Both the position numbers and the translations under genes were made by a program. Positions 20,850 to 32,000 of a stretch of DNA of 64,000 nt are shown here, piece after piece. The stretch's first letter is position 1. The number at the start of each line of letters is the position of its first letter. The notes beneath the pieces were generated by a model. The model saw nothing but the letters and a program-made list of their open reading frames with translations, was not told the origin of the DNA and searched no databases. The stretch comes from Eutreptiella sp. 'Long Island Sound 2002' (Eukaryota > Euglenozoa > Euglenophyceae > Eutreptiales > Eutreptiaceae), in contig OZ038391.1 of assembly GCA_964036045.1 (NCBI GenBank), forward strand, positions 42,295,621 through 42,359,620, in the 5' to 3' direction.

Positions 20850-21535
20850 AGTTTGTCCTACCATGGCCCTACGGAGGAGCACAGGCAGTGCAGCACATTG
20901 GGTGGTTGTCCTACCAAGGCCCCTGCTGCGGGGCCTCCTATCCCGTGTGCACTGCGGTGGCTGTTTGTCCTACCAAGGTCCTGCGGTGGGACCCAGGCAG
21001 CGCGCTGTACTGGGTGTGCATCCCACCAAGGCTGTGCAGTAGGGTCTAGGCAATGTGTTGCCGTGGGCGGCTATCCTACCAACCCTACAGTGGGGCAGGT
21101 GGAGGGGGCAGGGGGGCAGCGGGGAGGGTGGATGGGGTCAGTGTGGGTAAGAGGGAGGTGTGTGCCAAGGTTAGTTCAGCACTGTGGTCCGAGAGCAGGG
21201 CCACTCAAAACCGTGCAAGACGGGCCAAATATATGGGCAGTCGGAAACCCGCCCAGGGCTGCAGTCCTGGGGCCGGTTGTTAACCACGGTTCAGGGGCCG
21301 AGGGCCTCCTTCCGCTTGCCGTTTGGGGAGGTTGGTCCTTGTTGTTGGTGTTCATTCCACCAAGGCCCTGCGGTGGGGCCTAGGCAGTGCCCTACAACGG
21401 GTTTTTGTCCTACCTAGGCCTTGCATTGGGCCCAGACCTTGCGTGGTAGTGGGGTTTGTTGTACCAAGGCCCTATGGTGACGCCTAGGCTGTGCAGTGTA
21501 ATGGGTGTTTCCCGAGGCTCTGCACTGGGGCCCAA
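20850..21535. repeat. Degenerate tandem repeat, period about 53 bp
   Basis: About nine units of the form TCCTACCAAGGCCCTGCGG, then TGGGGCCTAGGCAGTGC and a GGGTG spacer. The array is interrupted by about 250 bp (21090-21340) without clear units. Confidence 0.75.
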
Positions 21536-23559
21536 GTGGGCAGCATCGGTGTGGACCTGAGGGGGCTGTATGGTTTTTATTCCCTTTCCCTGCAGCCTTT
21601 TCGTAGGATGAGCAAAGCCGAATGCAAATCAATACACTACCAGTCCACTCGCAGCCCTTGCATGCATGCCTCGGTTTTGCATAGTACATGGCGACTGATG
21701 CCGACTCCCATCCTCCCACCATCATGAGGATAGGGCATCTGGCACCCGTTGCCCACAACTACGTTGTATCTCCTCTTCGAAATGCATGCCATGCCGTGTG
21801 TTGGAGCTCTGTATCTGCTGCTAACCTGACACACTCCTCTTCAAGGTCTGATGGCGTTTGGAAATTGTGAGGCCTTGCCCACCACGACACCTCTCCTTTG
21901 TCTCTCTTCCTGAATGAAATGCACCCATCTAGCAGCCCACGGACCCAACTCTTGCGTATTTTACCCAAGCTTGGAGTTTCACCTTCAAACTTGATTCCCC
22001 ACTGCTCCGATTTTCCAACAGACCACGCCTCACCTACCCGCGAGAGGTTCGTGAGGGATATAATCACTAGCCCCAGGCATTCCAACTCATTCCATTCCGG
22101 CACCAATCAACCCAAGAGAAAAAGGGGGGGGGGGGGGCACAGCTCTTCCACTGCTAACCCAGAGACCAGTCTGCCATTGTGATCTGCAAAGCGAAAAAGC
22201 GGGTCATTCAGTTCCGCCAAACAACTCTGTTTTCCTAATGTGCACTGTTCTCTTGGCCCTTGAAGGCTGTTGGGCCATGTTGTGGCTGCTGGCTGTGGAG
22301 AAATGTACGGGTGGGAGGGAGGCCCCCATTGGGCATAAGTGCGAGCATGGTGCATCTTGTTCCCCTTTGCAGGACTGGACCTCTAATCATCAAAACTATT
22401 TTTGGACCATCACCCTGAGTACCCACCTCGCCCCATCCTGGAACTGGCATACGTCCCTTTCTGCCCAATCAATACAGGACCCTATCCACGTGATGCTCAG
22501 CACAGCAGAAAAGAAAAACACACACGCTCTGGAACATTACAATGCAGTACCCAAGGTGCACAGGATCATGGGCCACAAGAAGTCGGGAGCGTGACATCGT
22601 AGTTGGCCCACTGCTGCCTGCAAAGGCATGAGGGTATGGATGTTTTTTATGTACAGTGAACATCACCACAAACTAAAGCCTCTGTCGGGCTGCAGGATGC
22701 AGCCGTCAAAGCTTGTGGGTGTAGCAGTTTCAGAGTGCAGAGGGGACATCATACCTAACTTTCGTGTGTGGGTCTCATGAGATCAAATGCGGTACCCATG
22801 TGACACGCATGTCCCAATGGGACACATTTTGGTATGGCTGTGCAACAGTGAGGGTCTGCCGTGCGCAAGTGCCGCGTGTGCAAACGGATGCAGCTTTCCC
22901 TGCCAAGCGCCGCCAAGAGCTCAGGCTTCGCTTGGCAAGCGCCAATCTCAGGTATGTTGGGGGGTGCAGGGTGGTGGAAAGGAGGTCCAAGAAAGCATTT
23001 GATGGCAGTCACCTGGCGCAGTCGTGTGGTGGGTGCTCGAAATGCACTGCATCTCTCAGTCCCTCCCACAGACTTTATGCCGCTTCAAGATATGTTGCAG
23101 AAGGTAGGAGCCCATGAGGGCTCGCTCCCTGTGCCGTACTGGCCTCCTTGCAGGCTCTCCCAATCCCTGACAGCATCCAGTGCACAGAGGTGCACAGAGC
23201 TCAGACGTGCCGTGATGCACTTCGCTCCGGCGGCGCCTGCCTTCCACAAGCTTCATGGCCCTCTGTTCGCTTGATCCACTGTGCTGGTGCTGCATGGGAT
23301 CCAGAGTGCTATGCAAAAGCGGAGTAGAGGACTGCGTGCACAAATCCATTCGCCAGCCAAAGGTTGGGGAGGAACGCGCACATTTCGTTTGTGTGCATGG
23401 CAGTAACTAGGTCGAGGGCTGGGTGCACATCAGCGGGTTGTCCTGGCATACAGGAGATCCGGGCGTGGGGGGCAGGGGGTGTGCGAAATCTCTCATTTTC
23501 CGGCCGAGCAGCCCACACACTGGCAGCAGTGCCGGCAAAAGCACCAGCGGCAAGGGCAA

Positions 23560-24036
23560 TCACGCAGTTTGCGCAGTCACGCTCGCTCCAGTGGCGTCAG
23601 TGGCGCTGCTGCTGATGGCCTCCACGCACTTCAGCTCTGAGCCGTTGGCAACCACCCCCTGAACTTTCATGCGGAACCCTTTTGTGGCCCCCCGTTGCCT
23701 GATTCCCTGTGCAGCGGTCCGCGCCAACTTGGTGCCGTCGGGCCCGAGCGCGTACAGGACGGTGTAGTCGCCTCCAGTCGTGGAGGGGGGGGCGAGGATG
23801 ACGTACCCTGAGTCCACACAGCTCTGCACGCCCGCCAAGCAGTAGATGGTGTGAAGCTCCGGGTTCTGCAGCGTCTTGACGTTGGGCATGTCCAGCAGAG
23901 TGCCCCGTGTGATGCAGAGGTTGTCCATGACGAAGCCCTCGACGGTCACGCGTTCTCCAGCGGCATTGCAGTCAGCGGCCACAGCGACGTGGATGACCGC
24001 GAGGCACAGGGACAGAAGTGCGAAGAGCAAGGGCAT
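23560..24036 (-). CDS. Secreted protein with conserved GFVMDxxCIxRGTLLD domain
   Basis: This is a 158-residue frame. Residues 1-20 (MPLLFALLSLCLAVIHVAVA) are a clear signal peptide with cleavage likely after AVA. The mature part carries VTVEGFVMDNLCITRGTLLD, NVKTLQNPELHTIYCLAGV and CVDSGYVILAPP, then a Gly-rich beta region and RMKVQGVV. I recall similar secreted or membrane-anchored proteins in algae and other protists, with four spaced Cys and unknown function. The Met at 24036 is chosen because the signal peptide begins there; a longer frame to 24159 lacks sense. The tail (SSSATDATGASVTAQTA) is low in complexity. Shifting to another frame there gives a hydrophobic VIALAAGAFAGTAASVWAA segment (near 23500-23563). 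A short frameshift or a missed splice near 23575 could therefore have removed a membrane anchor. Confidence 0.72.
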   Translation of the reverse strand: MPLLFALLSLCLAVIHVAVAADCNAAGERVTVEGFVMDNLCITRGTLLDMPNVKTLQNPELHTIYCLAGVQSCVDSGYVILAPPSTTGGDYTVLYALGPDGTKLARTAAQGIRQRGATKGFRMKVQGVVANGSELKCVEAISSSATDATGASVTAQTA

Positions 24037-24254
24037 TGTGCGGGGCAAACACTGCACTTGTGTACTGTGGATCAGGCGATCGCAGGCCAAAATGCATTCA
24101 TGACATGAAATGGTCCCGCACAAGTCAATGGTCAGGGGTGTGAACGACGCAATCTCCAAATCGAAGAGTGTGACTGCATGGCTGCCAATTGCTCAGAGAT
24201 ACACATGATGTTCACATCCGGATGGTGGCGCTGGTTGTGCGGGGTGTGCGCGGC

Positions 24255-24272
24255 GGGGGGGGGGGGGGGGGG
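24255..24272. repeat. G18 homopolymer
   Basis: An uninterrupted G-run just upstream of the secreted-protein gene, followed by TTGGCATTACC. A similar G-run followed by TTGGCATAAGG occurs at 5110. Confidence 0.95.
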
Positions 24273-26111
24273 TTGGCATTACCTTATCACCAACTGCGTT
24301 CAACTGACCATCAACAACTGCATCAGTTATTTCGCAGCTACGGACACCAATGTGAAATCCTTGTGCTGGAAACCATATGACATGTGGTCAAGGGAAACCA
24401 TACCGCTGCAACAGTCACCACATGCAGCCCGTCAGGTCAGCAACGTTTCAACAGGGCACCACACAATGTGGCAGCACTGCCTTGTAATGCAGCAGTACTT
24501 CCTCCAGACTGAGGTACCGCTGCCTTCTGATAGCACCACACCAGTGCCTTCGGAGCACTGCCTTTGGAACGGGAGGCCTGGCAGGGTGCTCGGCACAAAA
24601 GTCATGCAGTTGCAACAGCAATTTTTTTGATCAAATAGGCCAAATTCAAAGTGCCAAGAGCCGATCGGGCAGTGATATTGCTAAGTACAGATGTCGTTGA
24701 TATTGCTAAGTTCAGATTTTGGCAGAGCCAGGATGTACATACGGAAGTCAGCTCTGGGCTGGTTCCCCATGGTTTCCCGTTGATGTCGGTGTGTGCGGAT
24801 GTGAATTTCCCACTCTGTTGGATCCCAATGCGCCTTGTGTCGTTTGGGCAGGGGTGCAGTTGCACCAGCCATTTTTCCAGGTGCTTTTTTTTTTTTGTTC
24901 TGGGGCACCCTGTCTTCAGGTGACTTCTCCAGTGTCACATGTCAGCAAGGGTACTTTACGCTCAGGTTTGAGTGTGTCCCTGGTCAGCCTAGGGTCCCAT
25001 TGCACACTGCCCACTTGATCTGGCATCTGCATATGTACTCAGTGAGTATCACGCCATGGGCCTTTACATCTCATTTATCAAAGCCCTATGCTATTGTGGT
25101 GTTGTTTGGCATGTGTCATGTAAGGGGACCATCAGTGTGTGGAGGTTTCTGCTACCATTTTCCATGTGTCTATGCCAGTAGGAAATAGAGAACATGAGGC
25201 ACAATTGCCCCAAAACATGCCAAGTATCATACACTCATTGCCCTTTGTATGAACTTTGCAGTGTGCATATATGGACTTGTGGAGACATCGAGCACTGTGT
25301 GTCGCAACGATCCTAGCTTAAGGATTTGAAGGGAACTAAGAAAACCTCGCATAATGCCATAGTATCAACACATCCTCATTGAAAAAAATCGGGGGATTGA
25401 TGGACAAAATGCACTTATGGTGGACGAAGCTCCCGCAACTCTGTGTTTATTCTTGAGAGGCAGAAGAGCAGGAGAAGCAACCAATTCCCATACCTATTTT
25501 TGAATAGGTTTGGCCCCGAGATGGCAGGGATTATGTCGCCACCTCATTGCACCCCCCTTTGGGGATTGGCGGTTCGGCCAGGGGGGGGGGGGGGGGCTGC
25601 ACGCGACCCACTACTACCACATGCATACCTCCAGGGGAGATGTGTGTCTTTGCCGGGATATATCTTGCTAGTCTGGTGCTCAAAGCATGGATAGTTTGAT
25701 GAAATGGAAGCATGCACAAAAAAAAATTGAGTGCCGTTGGCGCCATGCGCCCCAACCCACTATCTCTCAAAACCAGGGGGGGGGGGGTCGCATACAAGGA
25801 CCGGGCCCCGCCGCCCCCCTGGGCCTGTGATATTCATGCTTATTATAGGGCTCAGCTTAAATATTTATTTGCAAGCCTCTGTTATGCAAGAAGTCTCTTG
25901 GGTTGATGATGAAGATGATGATACCTATCTTTGCCAAGTTTGTGGACCACCCTGGAATCCACCTACCTTTGGGGAAGCACACATGCACATGGCAAAAACA
26001 GCTTTGGAGTTTGATGGTTGATTCTCATTGACCGAATGCCCCCACCATAGGCAATAGTCAACCGCATCTTGGTTGTATTCCAAGTGGAGGAGCCCGTTTT
26101 CAAACAAAAAT

Positions 26112-26155
26112 GATGCCCCTCGTATCACGAAGTATGGGTTTCTAGTGCGGCCACA
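26112..26155. repeat. Dispersed repeat shared with 8.46 kb
   Basis: AATGATGCCCCTCGTATCAC followed by gaagtatgggtttctagtgc matches 8474-8512 in the same orientation. The copy lies 0.6 kb from the second TIR element. Confidence 0.55.
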
Positions 26156-26752
26156 TACCCCAAATTCGCCTACTTTTCGCATAGCGCACGGTGCGCCCCC
26201 AAAGACCAAGAGATAGCATGTACAAAGCAGCCCTCAGGGCATTTAGGATAAAACGGGGTAACAGCTCAGCAACACAGCACCTCAGGGGGCAACAACCCAA
26301 GCAAAACATTGGGGTCGGGTAAATTATCAAAAAAAAAAAAGATGCACAGTGTGTCTCCCAAAATGAGGTATGGAACATCACATGGCACCAGAGCACACTA
26401 CACCACAGCAAACTAAACTAAGACACCACAAGCAAGACAGCACAAACATCGTCAGATTGAATCAGTCCATGGTACAAAATCTTTTGGATCAGGACACCCC
26501 GAACAACAAACATACTCTTGGAGTTCAAAAACGGTAACAATGCAAATGGGGGGTCAAAGCGGTACAGTCAGGGCACGGTCCAAGCAGAGTCAAGGCACGG
26601 TCAGAGCAGAATTTGGAATCCATTTTCACTGGGCCACAATTGATCTAGCAACTGGACTGACGCTTGGACAGGTTTGATGGGCACGCGACAATGTCATGGA
26701 AAGAGCAACAGAGCATGGCAGATGGAAGTGGTGGGCAAGGAGCGGGCAAAAC

Positions 26753-27326
26753 TACCCCCCGCCCCCCTTGCAAACTCCCGGGGTAGCGCGCGACGGTGGG
26801 GGTGGGAGACGGTCGCCAAGTGATGGTCTCCCCCGGGGGGGGGGATTGCAAGGGTATTTCAAGGCAAACTGTGGTACCCTCCACTGATGCAAGCACTGAC
26901 TCAACCGCCACAGCCTCTAGCCTTGAGAGTTGAGCACTCTCATGATCCACCGGAGTGACCCCACCAGGGCGTATGTACCGAATGTGGCAAAACTGCAGCC
27001 CATTTGGCAAAGGCCCCACAACAGTGGCCAACACATGTGCACCAAGTCTGCGTGAGTGGTACCGTACATGGTCACCGGGAGAAAACATGTTGGGTCTGAA
27101 GTAGCAACACAACACACCCATACAACGCCTTTGGAGAGAGCATATCACAGAACACACACAGGTGCTTGATTTGAAGTAATGGGAAAGCAGTGCAAGGCCA
27201 TGTGTAAAGCAGATGGGCAACACAAACCAGCACAATACATGTTAACTAGAAAAACATGGAAGTGACGGTCTCCGGGGGGGGGGGGGGATTGCAAGGGGTG
27301 GGAGTTTGCAAAGGGGAGGGGGGGTA
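26753..27326 (-). mobile_element. Short TIR element, C-rich ends, encoding a Tudor-like domain (copy 2)
   Basis: The left end TACCCCCCGCCCCCC is followed by TTGCAAACTCCC. The right end is the inverted GGGAGTTTGCAA, then AGGGGAGGGGGGGTA. The 574-bp body has CCAAGTGATGGTC near the left end and GGAAGTGACGGTC near the right, the motif of copy 1. The TIR tip (TA + C-run + CTT) is shared with copy 1 while the next bases differ (GCAAACT versus GTCGTTC). The two are therefore related subfamilies, not recent duplicates. Confidence 0.62.
26890..27088 (-). CDS. Tudor/SH3-like domain reading frame in TIR element, copy 2
   Basis: A Met at 27088 starts MFSPGDHVRYHSRRLGAH, then LATVVGPLPNG, CHIRYIRPGG, TPVDHESAQLSRLEAV. 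This is a compact beta-rich domain of about 60 residues. It aligns along its length with the frame at 3458 (F.PG..V, LA.VVG, Y...G, H......RL). The frame remains open on to 26645 through G/C-rich terminal sequence. The N-terminal extension upstream of the Met is Cys-rich and probably not coding. Confidence 0.5.
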
Positions 27327-27824
27327 TGATCTGCTCGAAATTGTGAAAAGAAAATTGGCATCATTGCTGCTTGAAAGATCCGGAGTCTTGCCTGAAAGAA
27401 AAGAAGGACACACTGGGCACACAACTTTTCTGTACAAGGGCTGTGGCTTCTCCATGACACATACCATGAGGAATCTCCAAAATGTCCCAAGCACTCGCCC
27501 AGGCACACACACAGGGCTAATGGTTAGTGGTTAAGAGCATACTGACTACATTGCCCGAGCTGGCCTCAGCTGGCAGAGTGAGGCCGCTTGCCTTTGCCAA
27601 CAGGTTTGGTTGTGTTCGGGAGAAGGCTTAAGGGGGGGTGTTTGCCCGGCGCGTGCCCGGCGTGCTCCTTTTGTATTAACTATCCTGACTGTAACCCCGG
27701 ATTTACCCTCCCCTAGAGGAGCCCCCAAGGTCAACCAGAGTGGAACGCAAATCTTCCCCACAAAGCACGCTGCATAAGACGAAATGGAGAATTTCAACAT
27801 CAATGTGTATTCCTCATGTATTGG

Positions 27825-28226
27825 CTAATAAACAATTTGTTCCCCACAAGTGTGGGCATTGATACATTCATCACAATAATGCTCTTGACATTCACCACAA
27901 GCTGTGATGGCGGAGCGCTTCTGACAACACAAGGCACACACATCTGCCTCATCCTCTCCTTCATCTTGCATGGCAGCCGGGTTGCTTTTATCAGTCCAAA
28001 CATGCAAGACATGGTCCCATGGTCCATAACGAGGGTGACGGAACTGCCTCTGAATCCAAAATTGCGTGAAATGCAACAAAACACGCACAGACTGGTGCAA
28101 CTCATCAGGGCCGCCACACCACATGTTCCTAACCAAACCCCAATGCCACAACTGTCCAAACAAATGCTCAGTGTGTGCCCCATACCACCCATGCTGATCA
28201 TTGTACGACTGTTGCTGGGCCATCAA
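27825..28226 (-). CDS. Small protein with C-terminal B-box-like zinc finger, probably transposon-derived
   Basis: The 133-codon frame starts MMAQQQSYNDQHGWYG and has a Trp/His-rich middle (GQLWHWGLVRNMWCGGPDE, YGPWDHVLHVW). It ends with an acidic stretch and VCALCCQKRSAITAC, then GECQEHYCDECINAHTC. The spacing C-x2-C-x8-C-x2-C-x4-C-x2-C-x3-H is that of a B-box or related zinc-binding fold. Its start lies close to a CCATGC/GCGTGG hairpin, as does the frame at 17.1-17.6 kb. Function unknown. Confidence 0.45.
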   Translation of the reverse strand: MMAQQQSYNDQHGWYGAHTEHLFGQLWHWGLVRNMWCGGPDELHQSVRVLLHFTQFWIQRQFRHPRYGPWDHVLHVWTDKSNPAAMQDEGEDEADVCALCCQKRSAITACGECQEHYCDECINAHTCGEQIVY

Positions 28227-28975
28227 AGTTCCATTCTTTCTTCAAGTGAAAGTAAAAGCAGGGGCTGGTCCATTTCCCAACCGGAAAGGGGCCATGCAAA
28301 AAGCGTGGTTTAGGGCTCCATATCAAAAGTGGCCCAAAAAGATGCGCGACGCGTGCTCGGCGTGCACCCGGTGCGCTGATGCTCCCCCTAAATGTGGGTC
28401 AGCATGAGCACACACATCGCCCCCTCTCCCAGCAGAGGGTATCGCGCGTCCACTTGAGATGCGATGCAAGGCCACTGGTGGCGTAGGACTCTCAATGCTC
28501 TCTCTTCTACTTGACTTCACACACGTAGTGACACAGTTTGAACGGCTGCATCCAAGTGGAGATGGTTGTGTTTTCGATGTCCCAAGCTGTTGGAAGCCCG
28601 TGGCATGACGTGCCACAAGGAGCGTTTTGTGCTGTGCCAAATGCGCGCAGCTGAAGCACAGAGCACATTCCTGCCAAAGTCTCAGTTAAACATGACGCCG
28701 TCAAACAGTGTGCATACCGTAGGGCTGTGTGTATTGCATCCTTCTTTGCTTTGGGGCACAAGCTTTGTGAGCATTGCCTGGCATGTTTCATGTGGCCATG
28801 CGGATTGTGTATGCCTGAGAAGTATTTTGAGAATATCAACAATGCAAAGGGGGGCCTACCATGGAACATTGAGGTACTGGGTCCACACCAGATCTACACC
28901 CATAATCACAACCATGTATCTGTTCCTGTGTCATGCTGATTTGGGAAAGAGCCAAAAAGAGAGCGGACATACCCC

Positions 28976-29040
28976 CCGCCACCGAAGCATGGGGGACGTT
29001 CATGGAGTGACGCCCCTTCCCAGGCATTGATGGTAGGTTT
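28976..29040. mobile_element. Possible third TIR-element end
   Basis: TACCCCCCGCCACC is followed by GGGGGACGTTCATGGAGTGACG, similar to the left ends at 3144 and 26753 (C-run, GACGGTC, CAAGTGA). No matching right end was found, so this may be a solo or eroded end. Confidence 0.3.
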
Positions 29041-32000
29041 TGAACCAACCAGCGCGATGCTACCCACATGCCAGACTGACGCGGTGGTCATCTGCCCCCG
29101 ACTCTGCATCTGCCCCTGACTGTTGGCAGTCCACCACAAGGTCTGTCCATTGCACCGACCGCACTCCGTCGACAGCACAGTTTGGTGTGTCACCGTCAGG
29201 TACTATTTGGGTTGGTGCTGCTCTAAAGAACAGCAAATAGACACGTGGCAAGGTGCTGGGCAAAGCATGTCGACTCAATGGCAGCTCCCTACCCCCCCCC
29301 CCCCCCCGCGCGCGCGCGCGTCCATGCGCACACCAGGCGGTATCAACCGGCGCACTTACTGAGTTTTTATGGCAAACCCCCATGTCCATGGGACGCCCAG
29401 GTCCGAAATTGTTACGGTCTGGACCACCACTGCCCCTTGGAGCAAGGAAGGAAAGCAAATTAATGAGCGTAGCCTCTGGGCGTGATGGGGCCGCTTTGGC
29501 CATTTGACCGTGGCCACCTGCAAGGCATGGCCCACCATCCAGCGTGTGCATGGCGTGCTCTGTTGTGCGGTGCACATGAGAGGGATTCTGCTCTACCTGG
29601 TCCCAAGTTTGAGCCGGCAGCATTGAATAAGCAACATACAACGTAGCATCGAAACAACAAAGCACCACCCCAACTGTGCATGTGGAGCTGATGGATAGAA
29701 TGGCCACAACAACACCAAACATTTTCCAAAGCGCAAATGGCAGTTGGCAATTCGCTGTGATCTGTGCTGTTCAAACCCGAACCCTTGGCAATTTTGGTCC
29801 TGGGCCCGCTCCTGTTCCCACAGAAAATGTTCCCGCAAGTCGCAATGCCCCACCTCACATGCACTCGTGCGCCACCGATATCTGTGCCCTTTCGGCGACC
29901 ATTCCACAATGCCCCAGTCCAAAATGACGCTCCCCTGATGTCAATGTGACATGCACCCGCAAGGAGGGAACGTTTGCACAGTGCACAAATGGTGCGCGTG
30001 CTCTTGGCATTGGCATGCCAACTGGCATCCGCGTGCTTCCAAGTTCCTTCATGGAACCCCCCGCCCCTTGCGCAAGCACTGTCACAGAGGGGAAAACGAC
30101 GTTCGGACGTGGGTCGCGTGCTTAGGACAGGACCGTGCTTCCGCACGACCCATAGCCAAACTGTCTTGGGAGTTTTATGGCCCCATTGCAGCAGCATTCA
30201 CTTACAATCACATCAAAATAAGTAGAAATCGGTCGCAGCCTCAAGCAGAATATTGTGATGAGCAACTCTCACAAGCATGAACCAGCCCCTCTTTCCCACT
30301 ACAACCGCTCATTAACATGTCATGGCGTCATGCATTCTTAATTACAAACCCTGCAGTCATAAAAACAACGGTCAGAAAAAGTTGCCATGACGCTTGGACA
30401 AGGCGTGCTAGCGCGATGTGGGGAGGGATGTGCTAGAGGAGCAAAAGTTGACACCCCCGGCATGTTCAGAATGGCTGAAAGAGGGGATAGAGAGGAATCC
30501 CCATGCATATCTTAGAGCTTAGCCCTCCTTGACTGCGGTGTTAACGGGCTCTTCCTCTGCCAGTTACAACAAGAGCACGCTAAGAGGTGGGCACCCGATC
30601 TTTCCTGTGGGGCAAACTGCTCTTCAGCCCCCTCAGGTATCCGCCGAGGTAGCTCGGCCATGGCCTGAAATTCTGTATGACAAAGGTTTGGAGTCGTCAA
30701 GACGCATCACCTCTTGCACATACATACTGGCACCGCACACCATGTTCTGATGCTGAGATAAAACTGCACTGGAAAAACCTTTCAAACCCATTGTTCGATT
30801 TCTGAAACAACATGGCTGGACATATGCCCAGTGTCTGGACAGTGCGTGCACCGCAGCCAAACGGGCACATGGCAGATTCTCGCGAGGTACAAGAAAAGGA
30901 GGATAGTGATCTGACAAAAATGCACACAAGACATGGAATGCAGCAGTCCTTCATCCTGAGAGTGGAGGCAGTGCAGAGCCTCAGGCACTGATGGCAAGTG
31001 AAAGCAGGGTGGAGGGGTGAAGAAGTTTGTTGGGGGCTAATCAAAGGAGCAGAGAGTAGCCCATGAGTCATCCACGGTGCACGAGTTGATTAGCGAAAGA
31101 GGTCCCTGCCTTCCTGTTGACTCTACAGGCTCTTCACGATCAGCCTCAGGCGCCAGGTGTCACTTGGCCTGGTCCAGCACATTTGGTGAACTGTTGATAT
31201 ACCCCGTACACCATGGCGTGGTGCTGCAGTGGACAGGTGACCAGTTGACGTTGGGCTAGGCCTGGCAGCACCAAACGGGCCGCCGGGAAATGTAGCAGGC
31301 AGAAACAAACACAATACATGAAGAGCAGCAGCTCTGCCATCGTGAGATTGAGATCAGTGCAGAGCCTAAGGGCCTAATCAGGGGCGAACTGAAGCTGAAG
31401 AACAGCAAAGGGTGCTGCACTTGATAGTTGATGAGGTCTGTCCAGGGTTTGTTGAAGTAGGGCAGAGAGTTGGTACGGCCTGTGGTGGCTTGTGGAGGAT
31501 TGCGAAGGATTGTTCCAGGGCTTTGGGGGTTCGTCAGGGTGAAGGAAGGTTGTTGAGGGCTGTTGATCTCGGCAGGTTTGGAAGTTACGAGGGTCTGAAA
31601 CCTCGAACCTGTGTGGCTCAGGTTTGACAAAATAGGACTGGCGCATCGATATATTCGATAATCCGCATAGCATTGGTTGGTTTGGGACAACGCAAAGGGA
31701 GCCTCGACCCCGAATCAAAGTGCACTTACTTGCAGCCGTCCGACGTGCAGGAAGATGCGCAGTGGGAAAATCAACCGTCTAAGTGCCCCCCAGTGGGAGG
31801 CATACGACCAACTACGAACTAAGACAGAGAGGCGTCGCAGACTGGAACTGGAACTGTCTCTCTCTTTCTAGTTCATCTGCATCTGAATGCTGTTGTTGTG
31901 ACAGCCTTTTCAGAGGGATTTGTTGTTCCTGAGGGCGAGTACTGGCAAGTGGAGATGTGACGAAGCCCCTAAGGAAAGGGTGCCTCTTTTGGTGTAGCAC

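Larger units (their letters stand above)
19011..23559. other. Intergenic sequence between Rid and secreted-protein genes
   Basis: About 4.5 kb with no gene that I can support. Contents are the upstream flank of the Rid gene, a (CA)n tract, a 53-bp-period satellite, a C13 run near 20327, a G14 run near 22123 and part of a dispersed repeat near 19605-19655. Confidence 0.5.
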
